Part shown: positions 51,106 through 60,717 of the stretch, in pieces
Numbering within the stretch: the stretch's first letter is position 1
Layout: every line of letters starts with the position of its first letter
DNA from: UBA4285 sp050944355
GTDB lineage: Bacteria; Bacillota; Clostridia; Lachnospirales; Lachnospiraceae
Reading direction: 5' to 3'
Assembly (NCBI GenBank): GCA_050944355.1
Contig: JBMNQX010000004.1
Location: 128,393-192,392, forward strand
DNA: 64,000 bases
Notes under the pieces: generated by a model
Told to the model about the DNA's origin: nothing
What the model saw: the letters and a program-made list of their open reading frames with translations, nothing else
Database searches by the model: none
Program-made: the position numbers and the translations under genes

Positions 51106-51114
51106 TGATATAAT
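51106..51114 (+). promoter_or_regulatory. Extended -10 promoter of the V-ATPase operon
   Basis: TGATATAAT provides a TGn extension and a perfect TATAAT (51109-51114). The -35 region is weak. It lies 40 bases before the ntpF ATG and no other promoter is seen before the nine ntp genes. Confidence 0.6.
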
Positions 51115-51153
51115 CAATGCCAAATAAACACATTTTACAGCAGAGGTACGTAG

Positions 51154-51465
51154 ATGCAGAAAGAGGTTATTGAGCAGATTCGGAGCGCCGAAGAAAGTGC
51201 CGATAAACTTACGGCACAGGCGACGTCGCAGGCCCAGAAAATAATTTCAGACGCTGAGAAAGAGGCGGACGGGCTGCTGAAGTCAGAAAAAGAAAAGGCG
51301 GAAAAAGAACGCCGGGAACGCCTGGAAGCTGAGCAGAAACAGATGGACCAGGAACTGGAGCAGACAAGAGCGGAAGCGGCCAGAACCGCGCAGCAGATGA
51401 AGACGGCTGCGCAGGCCCATATGCAGGAGGCAGTAGATGCGGTCCTGAAGGCAATGGGACAGTGA
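51154..51465 (+). CDS. ntpF: V-type ATPase peripheral stalk subunit G/H (NtpF)
   Basis: A 103-residue, almost fully alpha-helical and coiled-coil protein rich in Glu, Lys, Gln and Ala. It pairs with subunit E in the peripheral stalk. It is the first gene of nine in the order F-I-K-E-C-G-A-B-D, the same as the Enterococcus hirae ntp operon. Confidence 0.85.
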   Translation: MQKEVIEQIRSAEESADKLTAQATSQAQKIISDAEKEADGLLKSEKEKAEKERRERLEAEQKQMDQELEQTRAEAARTAQQMKTAAQAHMQEAVDAVLKAMGQ

Positions 51466-51515
51466 TACAGCCGGGAGAGGCTTAAGTCACATTACCATAT
51501 GCGGAAAGGAGAAGT

Positions 51516-53522
51516 ATGGCAAAAGTAGCGATGAAGCATGTCTTCATCTGCGCATTGAAAAGAGACAGAAAAGCGATTCTTGAAACACTTCAGCTGGACG
51601 GCACCGTGCAGGTTGTCTCGAGTCATCTGAAGGAGGGAGACTATTTTCACACTGAGGACCGCACCTCGGCATCTCTCGGCTTCAGACAGTATTCGAAAAA
51701 AGCCGCTGACGCACTTGCCGCTGTTCTGAAGGAAGCGCCTGAAAACAAAGGAATGCTGGATTCTCTGTTGTCCGGGAAAGATGATATGTCATCCAGCAGA
51801 TTTCAGGAGCTGATCGGGCATCGGGACGAGATCATGAATATGGTCAGCGCGATTCTTGATCTTGTCAGACAGAAGAGCGAATGTGAGGCTGATATTCCGA
51901 AGATTGAGGCCAGAAAGGTTGCGCTCGAGCCGTGGAAGGATCTGGATGTCCCGCTCAATTTTCAGGGAACGAAGACCACGGATTTCCATGCCGGAACATT
52001 TCCTGCCCGGGTGGATGTGAAGGCCGTTGCGGAAAGCCTGAAGGATCCGGCGGAAATCAGCATTCTTTCGGAAACGCAGCAGCAGACATGCGTGACAGTT
52101 ATCTGTGAAAAGAAAAATTCCGAGTCTGTGATGGGGCAGCTCAGAGCGGCGGGATTCTCCAAGGCGCCGGACAGTCTTGACGTTCCGGCAGCCGAAATGA
52201 AGAAACTTGACGGCGAGGAAGAGCAGCAGAGAGAGCGGATTGAAGAACTAAGAAAGCAGATTGCCTCTTACGCGGATAAGAAAACAGAGTTGAAGTTCGC
52301 GGTCGACTACTATAACGTCCGCGCGGACAAATATGACGTCATAACGGGGCTGGCACAGTCCGGCAAGACATTTATTCTGGAAGGCTGGACGACGGCTGAT
52401 GACGCGCCGGCTCTGGAAAAAGAGTTAAAAGATAATTTTGACTGTGTGTGTGAATTCAGGGATCCGAAGGAAACAGAAGATCCACCTGTGAGACTGCGCA
52501 ACAAGGGGTCGTTTTTCGGAGCTGTGGAGCCTGTCATTGAGAGTTATTCGCTCCCCGGCAAGCGCGACTTTGATCCAAGCAAACTGGTCGCACTGTTCTA
52601 TTATGTGCTGTTTGGCCTGATGCTTTCTGATGCGGCCTATGGCATCATCATGACGGTTCTCAGCGCGGTTGCGCTGAAAAAGATGAAAAATCCGGCGGAA
52701 GGCACGAAGAAGTTCTTCCAGATGTTCTTCTACTGCGGTATTTCAACTACGTTCTGGGGGTTCATGCAGGGTTCGTTCTTCGGAGACGCTGTCAATGTAA
52801 TCGCGACGACATTCTTCAACCGGCCGGACATCTCGCTCGAGCCGATCTGGTTCGCACCGCTCGATGATCCGATCCGGATGATGGGATTCTGCTTTGCGGT
52901 CGGTCTTCTGCACCTGTTCGTCGGACTGGGAGCCAAGCTGTACAACTGCATCCGCTTTAAGGATGTCAAGGGCGCCATCTTCGATGTAATTTTCTGGTAT
53001 ATGCTCGTGGGCGGCCTTGTTGTGGTTCTGCTGACGGCATCCATGGTGACCGGCATGGTAGGACTTTCAGAACCGCTTCCGTATGCTCTTCGCCGGCCGG
53101 CGGGCATCATCGCGATAATCGGTGCGATCGGAATTGTCCTGACGGGCGGCAGAGAGTCCAGAAACTGGGCAAAGAGAATTATGAAAGGGCTGTATTCTCT
53201 GTACGGCATTACAAGCTGGTTAAGCGATGTTCTCAGTTATTCGCGTCTGCTGGCTCTCGGACTTGCGACGGGCGTTATCGCCAGCGTGTTCAACAAGATG
53301 GGCAGCATGCTGGGCGGCGGCGTTCTCGGTGCGATTGTGTTCATTGTGATCTTTGTCATAGGACATACACTGAACATTCTTATCAATGCGCTGAGTGCGT
53401 ATGTTCATACGAATCGTCTGCAGTATGTTGAATTCTTCGGTAAGTTTTATGAAGGCGGCGGCAAAAAATTCAAGCCGTTTTCTGATGAAACAAAGTATTA
53501 CACGATTAAGGAGGATGTTTAA
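51516..53522 (+). CDS. ntpI: V-type ATPase subunit I (NtpI, a-subunit)
   Basis: A 668-residue stator subunit. The cytoplasmic N-terminal half (1-340) with coiled coils is followed by about eight membrane helices from residue 360. The membrane part contains LFYYVLFGLMLSDAAYGIIM, the long half-channel segment WLSDVLSYSRLLALGLATGVIASVFNKMG with the essential arginine, and the C-terminal LSAYVHTNRLQYVEFFGKFYEGGG. It forms the ion half-channels against the K ring. Confidence 0.96.
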   Translation: MAKVAMKHVFICALKRDRKAILETLQLDGTVQVVSSHLKEGDYFHTEDRTSASLGFRQYSKKAADALAAVLKEAPENKGMLDSLLSGKDDMSSSRFQELIGHRDEIMNMVSAILDLVRQKSECEADIPKIEARKVALEPWKDLDVPLNFQGTKTTDFHAGTFPARVDVKAVAESLKDPAEISILSETQQQTCVTVICEKKNSESVMGQLRAAGFSKAPDSLDVPAAEMKKLDGEEEQQRERIEELRKQIASYADKKTELKFAVDYYNVRADKYDVITGLAQSGKTFILEGWTTADDAPALEKELKDNFDCVCEFRDPKETEDPPVRLRNKGSFFGAVEPVIESYSLPGKRDFDPSKLVALFYYVLFGLMLSDAAYGIIMTVLSAVALKKMKNPAEGTKKFFQMFFYCGISTTFWGFMQGSFFGDAVNVIATTFFNRPDISLEPIWFAPLDDPIRMMGFCFAVGLLHLFVGLGAKLYNCIRFKDVKGAIFDVIFWYMLVGGLVVVLLTASMVTGMVGLSEPLPYALRRPAGIIAIIGAIGIVLTGGRESRNWAKRIMKGLYSLYGITSWLSDVLSYSRLLALGLATGVIASVFNKMGSMLGGGVLGAIVFIVIFVIGHTLNILINALSAYVHTNRLQYVEFFGKFYEGGGKKFKPFSDETKYYTIKEDV

Positions 53523-53524
53523 TC

Positions 53525-54001
53525 ATGGGACTGTTTTTCGCAATTCTGGGCGCTGTCTGTGCGGCATTGTTCTCAGGAATCGGATCGGCGATCGGTGTAG
53601 GCAGAGCCGGGCAGGCCGCAGCCGGTGTTACGACAGATCAGCCGGATCTTTTCGGACGTGTGCTGGTACTTCAGCTGCTTCCCGGCACGCAGGGCATTTA
53701 CGGACTTCTGATTGGTTTCATTACTCTGAGCCAGATCGGCATTCTTGGCGGAACGGCCACAGAGCTCTCGACAGCAAAAGGACTGATGTACTTCGCTGCC
53801 TGCCTTCCGATGGCGCTTGTCGGCCTTATTTCCGCTATTCAGCAGGCTAATGCGGCCGTTGCTTCGATCAATCTCGTGAGCAAGAGCCCGGATCAGTTCG
53901 GTAAGTCGATGATTTTCCCGGCCATGGTTGAGACCTATGCTATTCTTGCACTTCTGATCAGCATTCTTGCGATCTTCGGTCTCTCCTCCGTTTCGGTATG
54001 A
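53525..54001 (+). CDS. ntpK: V-type ATPase proteolipid K (NtpK), sodium-type
   Basis: A 158-residue rotor subunit of four helices in two hairpins. Aligned by eye to Enterococcus hirae NtpK, all sodium ligands are conserved: Leu52, Thr55, Gln56 and Tyr59 in LQLLPGTQGIY, Gln107 in AIQQANAAV and Glu136 in AMVETYAIL. This argues for sodium over proton transport. It starts two bases after the ntpI stop. Confidence 0.94.
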   Translation: MGLFFAILGAVCAALFSGIGSAIGVGRAGQAAAGVTTDQPDLFGRVLVLQLLPGTQGIYGLLIGFITLSQIGILGGTATELSTAKGLMYFAACLPMALVGLISAIQQANAAVASINLVSKSPDQFGKSMIFPAMVETYAILALLISILAIFGLSSVSV

Positions 54002-54603
54002 GTATGGCGGGCCTCGAGAAAATCCTCGCTGATATTGAGGAAGAAGCCCGGAGCACAGCGGGGACAAAAACGGATGCTGCACAAAGACAAGCCGGACAGA
54101 TTCTTTCCGATGCCAGAAAAGAAGCAGACGCGGCGGTGCAGCAAGTCCGGGCGGATACAGCGCGTCAGCTGGAAGATCTGAAAAAGCGCCAGAAATCAGC
54201 GCAGGAGCTTGCCAAACGTCAGATGATGCTTGCTGCCAGACAGGATATCCTGAACGAGGCGCTCGGCAGAGCCAAAGAGAGCGCCGAAGCGCTTCCGGAT
54301 GACAAATATTTTGAGCTCTGTCTCGCCATGGCCGTGAGTGCCGCGGAAAAGAGAAAAGGTGAAATCAGGTTCAGCAAGAAAGACCTTGACAGGATGCCGG
54401 CTGATTTCATGAGCAGGCTGAGTGCGGCGCTGCCGGAAGGCGCGGAGCTTACGCTGAATGACAAGCCGGCTGCGATCAGCAGCGGTTTTGTTCTTGATTA
54501 CGGCGGAATAGAAGAGGACTGCACGTTTGATGCTGTCTTTGCGGAACGGGAATCGGAGTTCAGGGACATCTGCAGGGAGATTCTGTTCAGAAAGGAAGCG
54601 TGA
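53998..54603 (+). CDS. ntpE: V-type ATPase subunit E (NtpE)
   Basis: A 201-residue peripheral stalk subunit with a long N-terminal helix and a C-terminal globular part (LDYGGIEEDCTFDAVFAERE). It anchors the catalytic head to the stator. The ATG overlaps the ntpK stop (ATGA), so it is probably coupled. A second ATG at 54004 is possible. No clear Shine-Dalgarno is present for either. Confidence 0.88.
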   Translation: MSMAGLEKILADIEEEARSTAGTKTDAAQRQAGQILSDARKEADAAVQQVRADTARQLEDLKKRQKSAQELAKRQMMLAARQDILNEALGRAKESAEALPDDKYFELCLAMAVSAAEKRKGEIRFSKKDLDRMPADFMSRLSAALPEGAELTLNDKPAAISSGFVLDYGGIEEDCTFDAVFAERESEFRDICREILFRKEA

Positions 54604-54607
54604 CTCT

Positions 54608-55573
54608 ATGGGCGATACGAAATATATATACGCTGTCGCCAGAGTGCGCACGCATGAGAAAGATCTTCTCGACGCGAATTTTCTCGAGCAGCTGGCGGCT
54701 GCAAAGGACGAGCAGGCTGCCCTCAAGATGCTGAACGAGCACGGCTGGGGTTCCGACGGAATGAAAGCCGAGGAAATTTTCAGCCAGAAGGAAGATGAGA
54801 CCTGGAGTTTTATGCGCGAACTCCTCGGGGATATCTCGGTTTTCAATGTGTTCTTTTACAAAAACGATTTTCACAATCTGAAGGCGGCGGTCAAGGAATC
54901 CTGTATTGCCGGGACGCACCCCGGCATCTTTGCCGCCAGAGGAACACTGGATCCGAAGTGGATTCTCGACAAAGTGGAGAACCGCAAGTTTGCCGATCTT
55001 CCGGAGACCATGAGAGACGCCGCAAAGGAAGCGACAGACACGCTGCTGAGCACCCGGGACGGACAGCTCTGCGACGTGATTGTGGATGCCGCAGCCTTGC
55101 GGGCGATCAAAAAGGCGGGCAAAGAGTCAGGAAATGATATTCTTGACTTATACGGCGAGCTGACCACAGCGTCGGCGGATATCAAGACAGCGGTGCGGGC
55201 GGCACGTGTCGGAAAGTCACTTGATTTTATGAAAATGGCCCTGGTGCCCTGCGATACGCTGGATGTAAAAGAACTCGGCGAAGCGGCTGCAAGAGGAGAA
55301 GACGCGGTCTTTTCCGCGCTGAACCGGACGCCTTACCACGCGGACGTTGATATTCTGAAAAAGAGTATGGCCCAGTTTGAAAGGCGCTGTGACGACCGCC
55401 TGATTGAGGCGATTCGTCCGCAGAGACACAATTCATTCGGTCTTGGACCGCTGGCTGCGTATATTCTGGCAACGGAGACGGAAATCCAGAGCGTTCGGAT
55501 CATTCTTTCGGGAAAAAGGAATCATTTTCCGGAAGAGTACATCCGGGAAAGGATCAGGCTGACGTATGCTTAA
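54608..55573 (+). CDS. ntpC: V-type ATPase subunit C (NtpC)
   Basis: A 321-residue soluble subunit that links the central shaft to the K ring. Typical segments are YIYAVARVRTHEKDLLD at the start, DFHNLKAAVKES and the C-terminal GLGPLAAYILATETEIQSVRIILSGKRN. The start ATG lies four bases after the ntpE stop. Its end overlaps ntpG by 8 bases. Confidence 0.93.
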   Translation: MGDTKYIYAVARVRTHEKDLLDANFLEQLAAAKDEQAALKMLNEHGWGSDGMKAEEIFSQKEDETWSFMRELLGDISVFNVFFYKNDFHNLKAAVKESCIAGTHPGIFAARGTLDPKWILDKVENRKFADLPETMRDAAKEATDTLLSTRDGQLCDVIVDAAALRAIKKAGKESGNDILDLYGELTTASADIKTAVRAARVGKSLDFMKMALVPCDTLDVKELGEAAARGEDAVFSALNRTPYHADVDILKKSMAQFERRCDDRLIEAIRPQRHNSFGLGPLAAYILATETEIQSVRIILSGKRNHFPEEYIRERIRLTYA

Positions 55574-55919
55574 AGTGGCAGTCATGGGAGACTGGGACAG
55601 TATTTACGGATTCGGCGCGCTGGGAATGGATACATTCCGCTTTGATGAGATGAACGCACAGACGGCAGGCAAGCAGCTTGAACAGCTGTTTCAAAGCGGT
55701 TATGGAGTCGTTTACATCACGGAATGGCTCGCCGCCAGAATCCCGCAGGAAATCGAGGACTGCCGGACAGTTCCCGGCAAGACAGTGATCCTGATTCCGG
55801 GCATTTCCGGCAATACAGGAGAAGGAATCCGCAGCGTGAAGAAATCTGTCGAGCAGGCGGTCGGTTCCGACATCCTGTTCGGCGGAAGCGGCAGTAAAAA
55901 CAGTACAGATAACGAATAA
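55566..55919 (+). CDS. ntpG: V-type ATPase subunit F (NtpG)
   Basis: A 117-residue central shaft subunit that binds subunit D. The start KVAVMGDWDSIYGFGALGMDTF and VVYITEWLA are characteristic of the family. The last 25 residues, with FGGSGSKNSTDNE at the end, are a polar tail. Confidence 0.9.
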   Translation: MLKVAVMGDWDSIYGFGALGMDTFRFDEMNAQTAGKQLEQLFQSGYGVVYITEWLAARIPQEIEDCRTVPGKTVILIPGISGNTGEGIRSVKKSVEQAVGSDILFGGSGSKNSTDNE

Positions 55920-55934
55920 CGAGAGAGGATAGGC

Positions 55935-57713
55935 ATGGGAGTAACCGGAAAAATTAAGAAAGTTGCCGGACCGCTTGTCGTCGCGACAGACATGGGCGGT
56001 GCGAACATGTACGATGTTGTCCGGGTCAGCAGACAGCACCTTATCGGCGAAATAATCGAAATGCACGGAGATGAGGCGTCGATTCAGGTTTATGAAGAGA
56101 CAGCCGGACTGGCACCGGGTGAGCCGGTTGAGTCCACCGGAGAGCCGATGAGTGTTGAGCTGGGACCTGGCCTGATCGGAAGTATATACGATGGCATTCA
56201 GAGACCTCTGGATGACATTATGAAGGTGACGGGAAACAACCGGCTGGAGAGAGGCGTATCGGTTCCGTCGCTCAAGCGCGACCCTTTGTGGCATTTTGTT
56301 CCAACGGTCAAAGCGGGCGACGCGGTGACAGGCGGCGACTGCCTGGGCACCGTGCAGGAAACGGCCGTAGTCGTTCAGAAAATCATGGTTCCGCCGCTTC
56401 TCAAAGGAACCGTGACAGAGATCGCAGAAGGCGATTTTCATGTGACGGATGTCGTCGCAAAACTCAGGGATGACAAAGGTGAGATTCATGAGCTTACAAT
56501 GATGCAGCGCTGGCCTGTCCGCAGAGAGCGCCCGTATCAGACAAAGCTGAGCCCGGACCAGCCGCTGATCACCGGACAGCGTGTCATCGACACACTGTTT
56601 CCGATCGCAAAGGGCGGCGTCGCGGCAGTCCCGGGTCCGTTCGGATCCGGCAAGACGGTCGTACAGCACCAGCTGGCCAAGTGGGCCGACGCGGATATCG
56701 TCGTATATATCGGCTGCGGTGAGCGCGGAAACGAAATGACCGACGTTCTGAACGAATTCCCGGCTCTGAAAGACCCGAAGACCGGTCATTCTCTGATGGA
56801 AAGAACGGTTTTGATCGCCAATACATCTGATATGCCTGTTGCTGCCCGTGAGGCATCCATTTACACAGGCATCACCATTGCTGAGTATTTCCGCGATATG
56901 GGCTACTCGGTCGCTCTGATGGCCGACTCCACATCCCGCTGGGCTGAGGCTCTTCGAGAGATGTCAGGACGTCTGGAAGAGATGCCGGGCGAGGAAGGAT
57001 ATCCGGCATATCTGTCATCGCGTCTGGCGCAGTTCTACGAGCGCGCCGGCCGTGTGAAGACACTCGGAAGCCATCCGCAGGAGGGCGCTCTTTCTGTTAT
57101 CGGAGCTGTATCCCCGGCCGGCGGTGATATTTCTGAGCCGGTAACGCAGGCGACCCTGCGCATCGTCAAAGTATTCTGGAGCCTGGACGCTCAGCTGGCA
57201 TACAAACGCCATTTCCCGGCAATCAACTGGCTGACATCGTATTCACTCTATCTCGAATCTCTTGGCAAATGGTTCGATGAGAGAACAGACGGTGAGTGGA
57301 TGAAACTGCGCGGACGTCTGATGCTGATTCTGCACGAGGAGTCCCGGCTCAACGAAATGGTACAGATGGTCGGCATGGATGCCCTGTCCGCACCGGACCG
57401 CGTGACCATGGAAGCAGCGAGATCTATTCGTGAAGATTATCTGCATCAGAATGCGTTCCACGAAATCGATACCTATACTTCGCTTCACAAACAGCACAAA
57501 CTGATGCTGCTGATTCTGAAGTGGTATGACGAGGCTGAAGAAGCCCTTAAGCACGGGGCGTCCGTGGACAGACTCGTATCAATGCCTGTCCGTGAAGAAA
57601 TCGGTCGTTTTAAATATACGGAAGAGAATAAGGTGGACGAGACATATAAGTCCGTCTGCCGTGAACTGGACAAAGAAATGGCCGATACGGAAAGTGAGAA
57701 GGAGGCGCTCTGA
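55935..57713 (+). CDS. ntpA: V-type ATPase catalytic subunit A (NtpA)
   Basis: A 592-residue catalytic subunit. The Walker A loop is GPFGSGKTVVQHQ, with IGCGERGNEMTDVLNEFP after it and VALMADSTSRWAEALREMSGRLEEMPGEEGYPAYL as the Walker B and arginine region. The non-homologous insertion (about residues 110-190) that marks A subunits is present. Its stop overlaps the ntpB ATG. Confidence 0.97.
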   Translation: MGVTGKIKKVAGPLVVATDMGGANMYDVVRVSRQHLIGEIIEMHGDEASIQVYEETAGLAPGEPVESTGEPMSVELGPGLIGSIYDGIQRPLDDIMKVTGNNRLERGVSVPSLKRDPLWHFVPTVKAGDAVTGGDCLGTVQETAVVVQKIMVPPLLKGTVTEIAEGDFHVTDVVAKLRDDKGEIHELTMMQRWPVRRERPYQTKLSPDQPLITGQRVIDTLFPIAKGGVAAVPGPFGSGKTVVQHQLAKWADADIVVYIGCGERGNEMTDVLNEFPALKDPKTGHSLMERTVLIANTSDMPVAAREASIYTGITIAEYFRDMGYSVALMADSTSRWAEALREMSGRLEEMPGEEGYPAYLSSRLAQFYERAGRVKTLGSHPQEGALSVIGAVSPAGGDISEPVTQATLRIVKVFWSLDAQLAYKRHFPAINWLTSYSLYLESLGKWFDERTDGEWMKLRGRLMLILHEESRLNEMVQMVGMDALSAPDRVTMEAARSIREDYLHQNAFHEIDTYTSLHKQHKLMLLILKWYDEAEEALKHGASVDRLVSMPVREEIGRFKYTEENKVDETYKSVCRELDKEMADTESEKEAL

Positions 57714-59086
57714 TGGCAAAGGAATACAGAACCATTCAGGAAATCGCAGGGCCGCTGATGCTTGTCCGGGGCGTTGAAGGCGTTGCGTATGATGAACTTG
57801 GTGAAATTGAGCTGGCCGACGGCGAGCGCCGCAGATGCAGAGTTCTTGAAATTGATGGCGGCAATGCGCTGGTTCAGCTGTTTGAGAACTCAGCCGGCAT
57901 TAACCTGAAGACATCCAAGGTCCGTTTCCTCGGCAGAGGAATGGAGCTCGGCGTTTCCGAGGACATGCTCTCGAGAGTATTTGACGGCCTGGGCAATCCG
58001 ATCGACGGCGGTCCCGAAATTCTTCCGGATGAAAGAAGAGATATCAACGGACTTCCGATGAACCCGGCCGCCCGCGCATACCCCGAGGAGTTCATTCAGA
58101 CCGGTATTTCCGCGATTGACGGACTGAACACGCTGGTGCGCGGCCAGAAGCTCCCGATTTTCTCGGCATCCGGCCTTCCGCATGCGCAGCTGGCGGCGCA
58201 GATTGCCAGACAGGCGAAAGTAGTCGGAACCGACGAGCCGTTTGCCGTTGTATTTGCGGCGATGGGCATTACATTCGAGGAGGCCGAGTATTTCAAGAAT
58301 TCATTCCGTGAGACCGGGGCCATTGACAGAGCGGTACTTTTCATGAATCTGGCCAACGATCCGGCCGTAGAGCGTATCGCAACACCGCGTATGGCCCTGA
58401 CAGCCGCTGAATATCTGGCCTTCGAGAAGGATATGCACGTTCTGGTCATTATGACCGATATCACGAACTATGCCGACGCACTGCGTGAGATTTCCGCGGC
58501 CCGCAAGGAAGTTCCGGGACGCCGCGGATATCCGGGCTACATGTACACCGATCTCGCGCAGCTGTATGAAAGAGCCGGGCGTCAGAAGGGCAAGAAGGGA
58601 TCGATCACGCTGATTCCGATCCTGACTATGCCGGAAGACGACAAGACGCACCCGATCCCCGACCTGACAGGCTACATCACAGAGGGACAGATCATTCTCT
58701 CAAGAGACCTGTACCGCAAGGGAATCGAGCCGCCGATCGATGTGCTTCCGTCCCTTTCCCGTCTGAAGGATAAGGGCATCGGCAAGGGCAAGACCCGTGA
58801 GGATCACGCTGACACGATGAACCAGCTGTTTGCAGCGTATGCCCGCGGCAAGGACGCCAAGGAACTTATGACGATCCTCGGTGAAGCGGCTCTGACCGAT
58901 GTTGACAAGCTGTACGCGAAGTTCGCGGATGAATTCGAACAGGAATACGTGTCGCAGGGCTACCGCACGGACCGCAGCATTGAAGAGACGCTGGATATCG
59001 GCTGGAAACTGCTCCGGATTCTTCCGAGAACGGAGCTGAAACGAATCAAGGAAGAGTATCTTGACAAGTATTACGACAGAAAGTAA
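57713..59086 (+). CDS. ntpB: V-type ATPase regulatory subunit B (NtpB)
   Basis: A 457-residue non-catalytic subunit. It lacks a Walker A loop, having FSASGLPHAQLAAQIARQA at that position. It keeps VIMTDITNYADALREISAARKEVPGRRGYPGYMYTDLA, which supplies the arginine finger. It alternates with NtpA in the head. Confidence 0.97.
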   Translation: MAKEYRTIQEIAGPLMLVRGVEGVAYDELGEIELADGERRRCRVLEIDGGNALVQLFENSAGINLKTSKVRFLGRGMELGVSEDMLSRVFDGLGNPIDGGPEILPDERRDINGLPMNPAARAYPEEFIQTGISAIDGLNTLVRGQKLPIFSASGLPHAQLAAQIARQAKVVGTDEPFAVVFAAMGITFEEAEYFKNSFRETGAIDRAVLFMNLANDPAVERIATPRMALTAAEYLAFEKDMHVLVIMTDITNYADALREISAARKEVPGRRGYPGYMYTDLAQLYERAGRQKGKKGSITLIPILTMPEDDKTHPIPDLTGYITEGQIILSRDLYRKGIEPPIDVLPSLSRLKDKGIGKGKTREDHADTMNQLFAAYARGKDAKELMTILGEAALTDVDKLYAKFADEFEQEYVSQGYRTDRSIEETLDIGWKLLRILPRTELKRIKEEYLDKYYDRK

Positions 59087-59091
59087 GGTGA

Positions 59092-59823
59092 ATGGCGGTG
59101 GCAGGAACAACGGTCAATCCGACCCGGATGGAGCTGACAAGGCTCAAGAACAAACTGAATACCGCCAGACGTGGGCATAAGCTCCTGAAGGACAAGCGCG
59201 ACGAGCTGATGCGCCAGTTTCTTATCATGGTCAGAGAGAACATGGAGCTGCGCAAGAAGGTAGAGGCTGGAATTTCGGCCGCAAACCGGCAGTTTGCCAT
59301 GAGCAAATCGGCCATGTCAGAGGAAGCTGTGCGCGTGGCGTTTATGGCGCCCAAGCAGGAGATTCAGCTGGCGGAAGGGGACAGGAACATCATGAGTGTT
59401 GAGATCCCCACCTATACACTGAAAACACGGACACCTGACAAGAATGACATCTATTCGTACGGCTTCGCGTTCACGAGCGGAGACCTGGACGATGCTGTCA
59501 GACAGCTGGCCGATGTGCAGGAGGACATGATAAAACTGGCAGAGATTGAGAAATCCTGTCAGCTTATGGCGGCCGAAATCGAAAAGACAAGGCGCCGCGT
59601 AAACGCTCTGGAGCATGTCATGATTCCGGAGATGGAAGAAAACATCCGCTACATCACGATGAAGCTGGATGAAAATGAAAGAAGCACGCAGGCGCGGCTC
59701 ATGAAAGTCAAGGATATGATGCTTGAGAACGCGCACCATTATAAGGAGCGCGAAGAAGAGTACGCGCAAGAGGCAATAAAGGCCGAGGCTGAAAGAGAGG
59801 CCAGGGAAAAGGCCGGGAGGTAA
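59092..59823 (+). CDS. ntpD: V-type ATPase central shaft subunit D (NtpD)
   Basis: A 243-residue coiled-coil shaft protein with the family start NPTRMELTRLKNKLNTARRGHKLLKDKRDELMR and the matching C-terminal helix (RRRVNALEHVMIPEMEENIRYI). It rotates inside the A3B3 head. It is the last ntp gene. The ROK gene follows after three bases, so the transcript probably continues. Confidence 0.95.
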   Translation: MAVAGTTVNPTRMELTRLKNKLNTARRGHKLLKDKRDELMRQFLIMVRENMELRKKVEAGISAANRQFAMSKSAMSEEAVRVAFMAPKQEIQLAEGDRNIMSVEIPTYTLKTRTPDKNDIYSYGFAFTSGDLDDAVRQLADVQEDMIKLAEIEKSCQLMAAEIEKTRRRVNALEHVMIPEMEENIRYITMKLDENERSTQARLMKVKDMMLENAHHYKEREEEYAQEAIKAEAEREAREKAGR

Positions 59824-59826
59824 AGT

Positions 59827-60717
59827 ATGCTGCTGGGTGGAATCGAAGCGGGCGGAACCAAAATGGTGTGCGCGCTGGGCGATGAGAACGGAAAGCTGAT
59901 CGACAGAGTGTCGATGCCGACCAAAATTCCGGAAGAGTGCGTCCCGGAGATGATCGGTTATTTCCGCGGACGCGGCATCAGAGCGCTCGGACTCGCGACG
60001 TTCGGACCGGCAGATCTGAATAAAAACTCTCCGACTTACGGACATATCCTGAAAACTCCAAAGCCTGGCTGGGAAGGTTATGATTTTGCGGGCGCGTTCA
60101 GGAGAGAACTGGGCGTGCCTGTCGGATTTGACACGGACGTAAACGGCGCCATCCTAGCGGAAGTGACGTGGGGCGCGGCGAAAGGGTGCGATTCCGCCAT
60201 CTATATCACCGTCGGCACCGGAATCGGCGTCGGCGTGTATGTGAACGGCGGGCTCCTTCACGGGCTGATGCATCCGGAAGCCGGGCATATTCTGCTTGAA
60301 AGACATCCGGATGACAGAGCGTTTGAGGGCAGCTGCCCGTTTCACAAAAACTGCGCGGAGAGTCTTGCCGCCGGGCGGGCTATTGAGATGCGCTGGGGTC
60401 AGAAAGGAGCTGAGCTCGCTGACAAGAGCGAAGTCTGGGAACTAGAGAGCTATTATCTCGGTCAGCTGATGGCGGATTATATCTGCACATATTCTCCGCA
60501 GAAAATTGTTCTCTGGGGCGGTGTCATGCATCAGAAACAGATGTTTGATCTCGTGAGACAGAAAACGCTCGATTTTCTGAACGGTTATTTCGTACAGAAA
60601 CAGTTTACGCCAGAAGGCATGAAAGACTACATCGTCGCTCCGGCGCTGGGCGACAATCCGGGCATTATGGGCGCGCTGAAGCTGGCCGCGATGGCAGCTT
60701 CGAAAGAGGAAATGTAA
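59827..60717 (+). CDS. ROK-family sugar kinase (fructokinase-like)
   Basis: A 296-residue ROK kinase. The phosphate loop is GGIEAGGTKMVCAL, the catalytic Asp lies in GFDTDVNGAILAE, and TVGTGIGVGVYVNGGLLHG is the second nucleotide motif. The zinc site uses the His of HPEAGH with CPFHKNCAESLAAG. The short CxFHxxC zinc loop is typical of fructokinases of this family, so fructose is the best guess for the substrate. It lies at the end of the ntp operon. Confidence 0.88.
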   Translation: MLLGGIEAGGTKMVCALGDENGKLIDRVSMPTKIPEECVPEMIGYFRGRGIRALGLATFGPADLNKNSPTYGHILKTPKPGWEGYDFAGAFRRELGVPVGFDTDVNGAILAEVTWGAAKGCDSAIYITVGTGIGVGVYVNGGLLHGLMHPEAGHILLERHPDDRAFEGSCPFHKNCAESLAAGRAIEMRWGQKGAELADKSEVWELESYYLGQLMADYICTYSPQKIVLWGGVMHQKQMFDLVRQKTLDFLNGYFVQKQFTPEGMKDYIVAPALGDNPGIMGALKLAAMAASKEEM

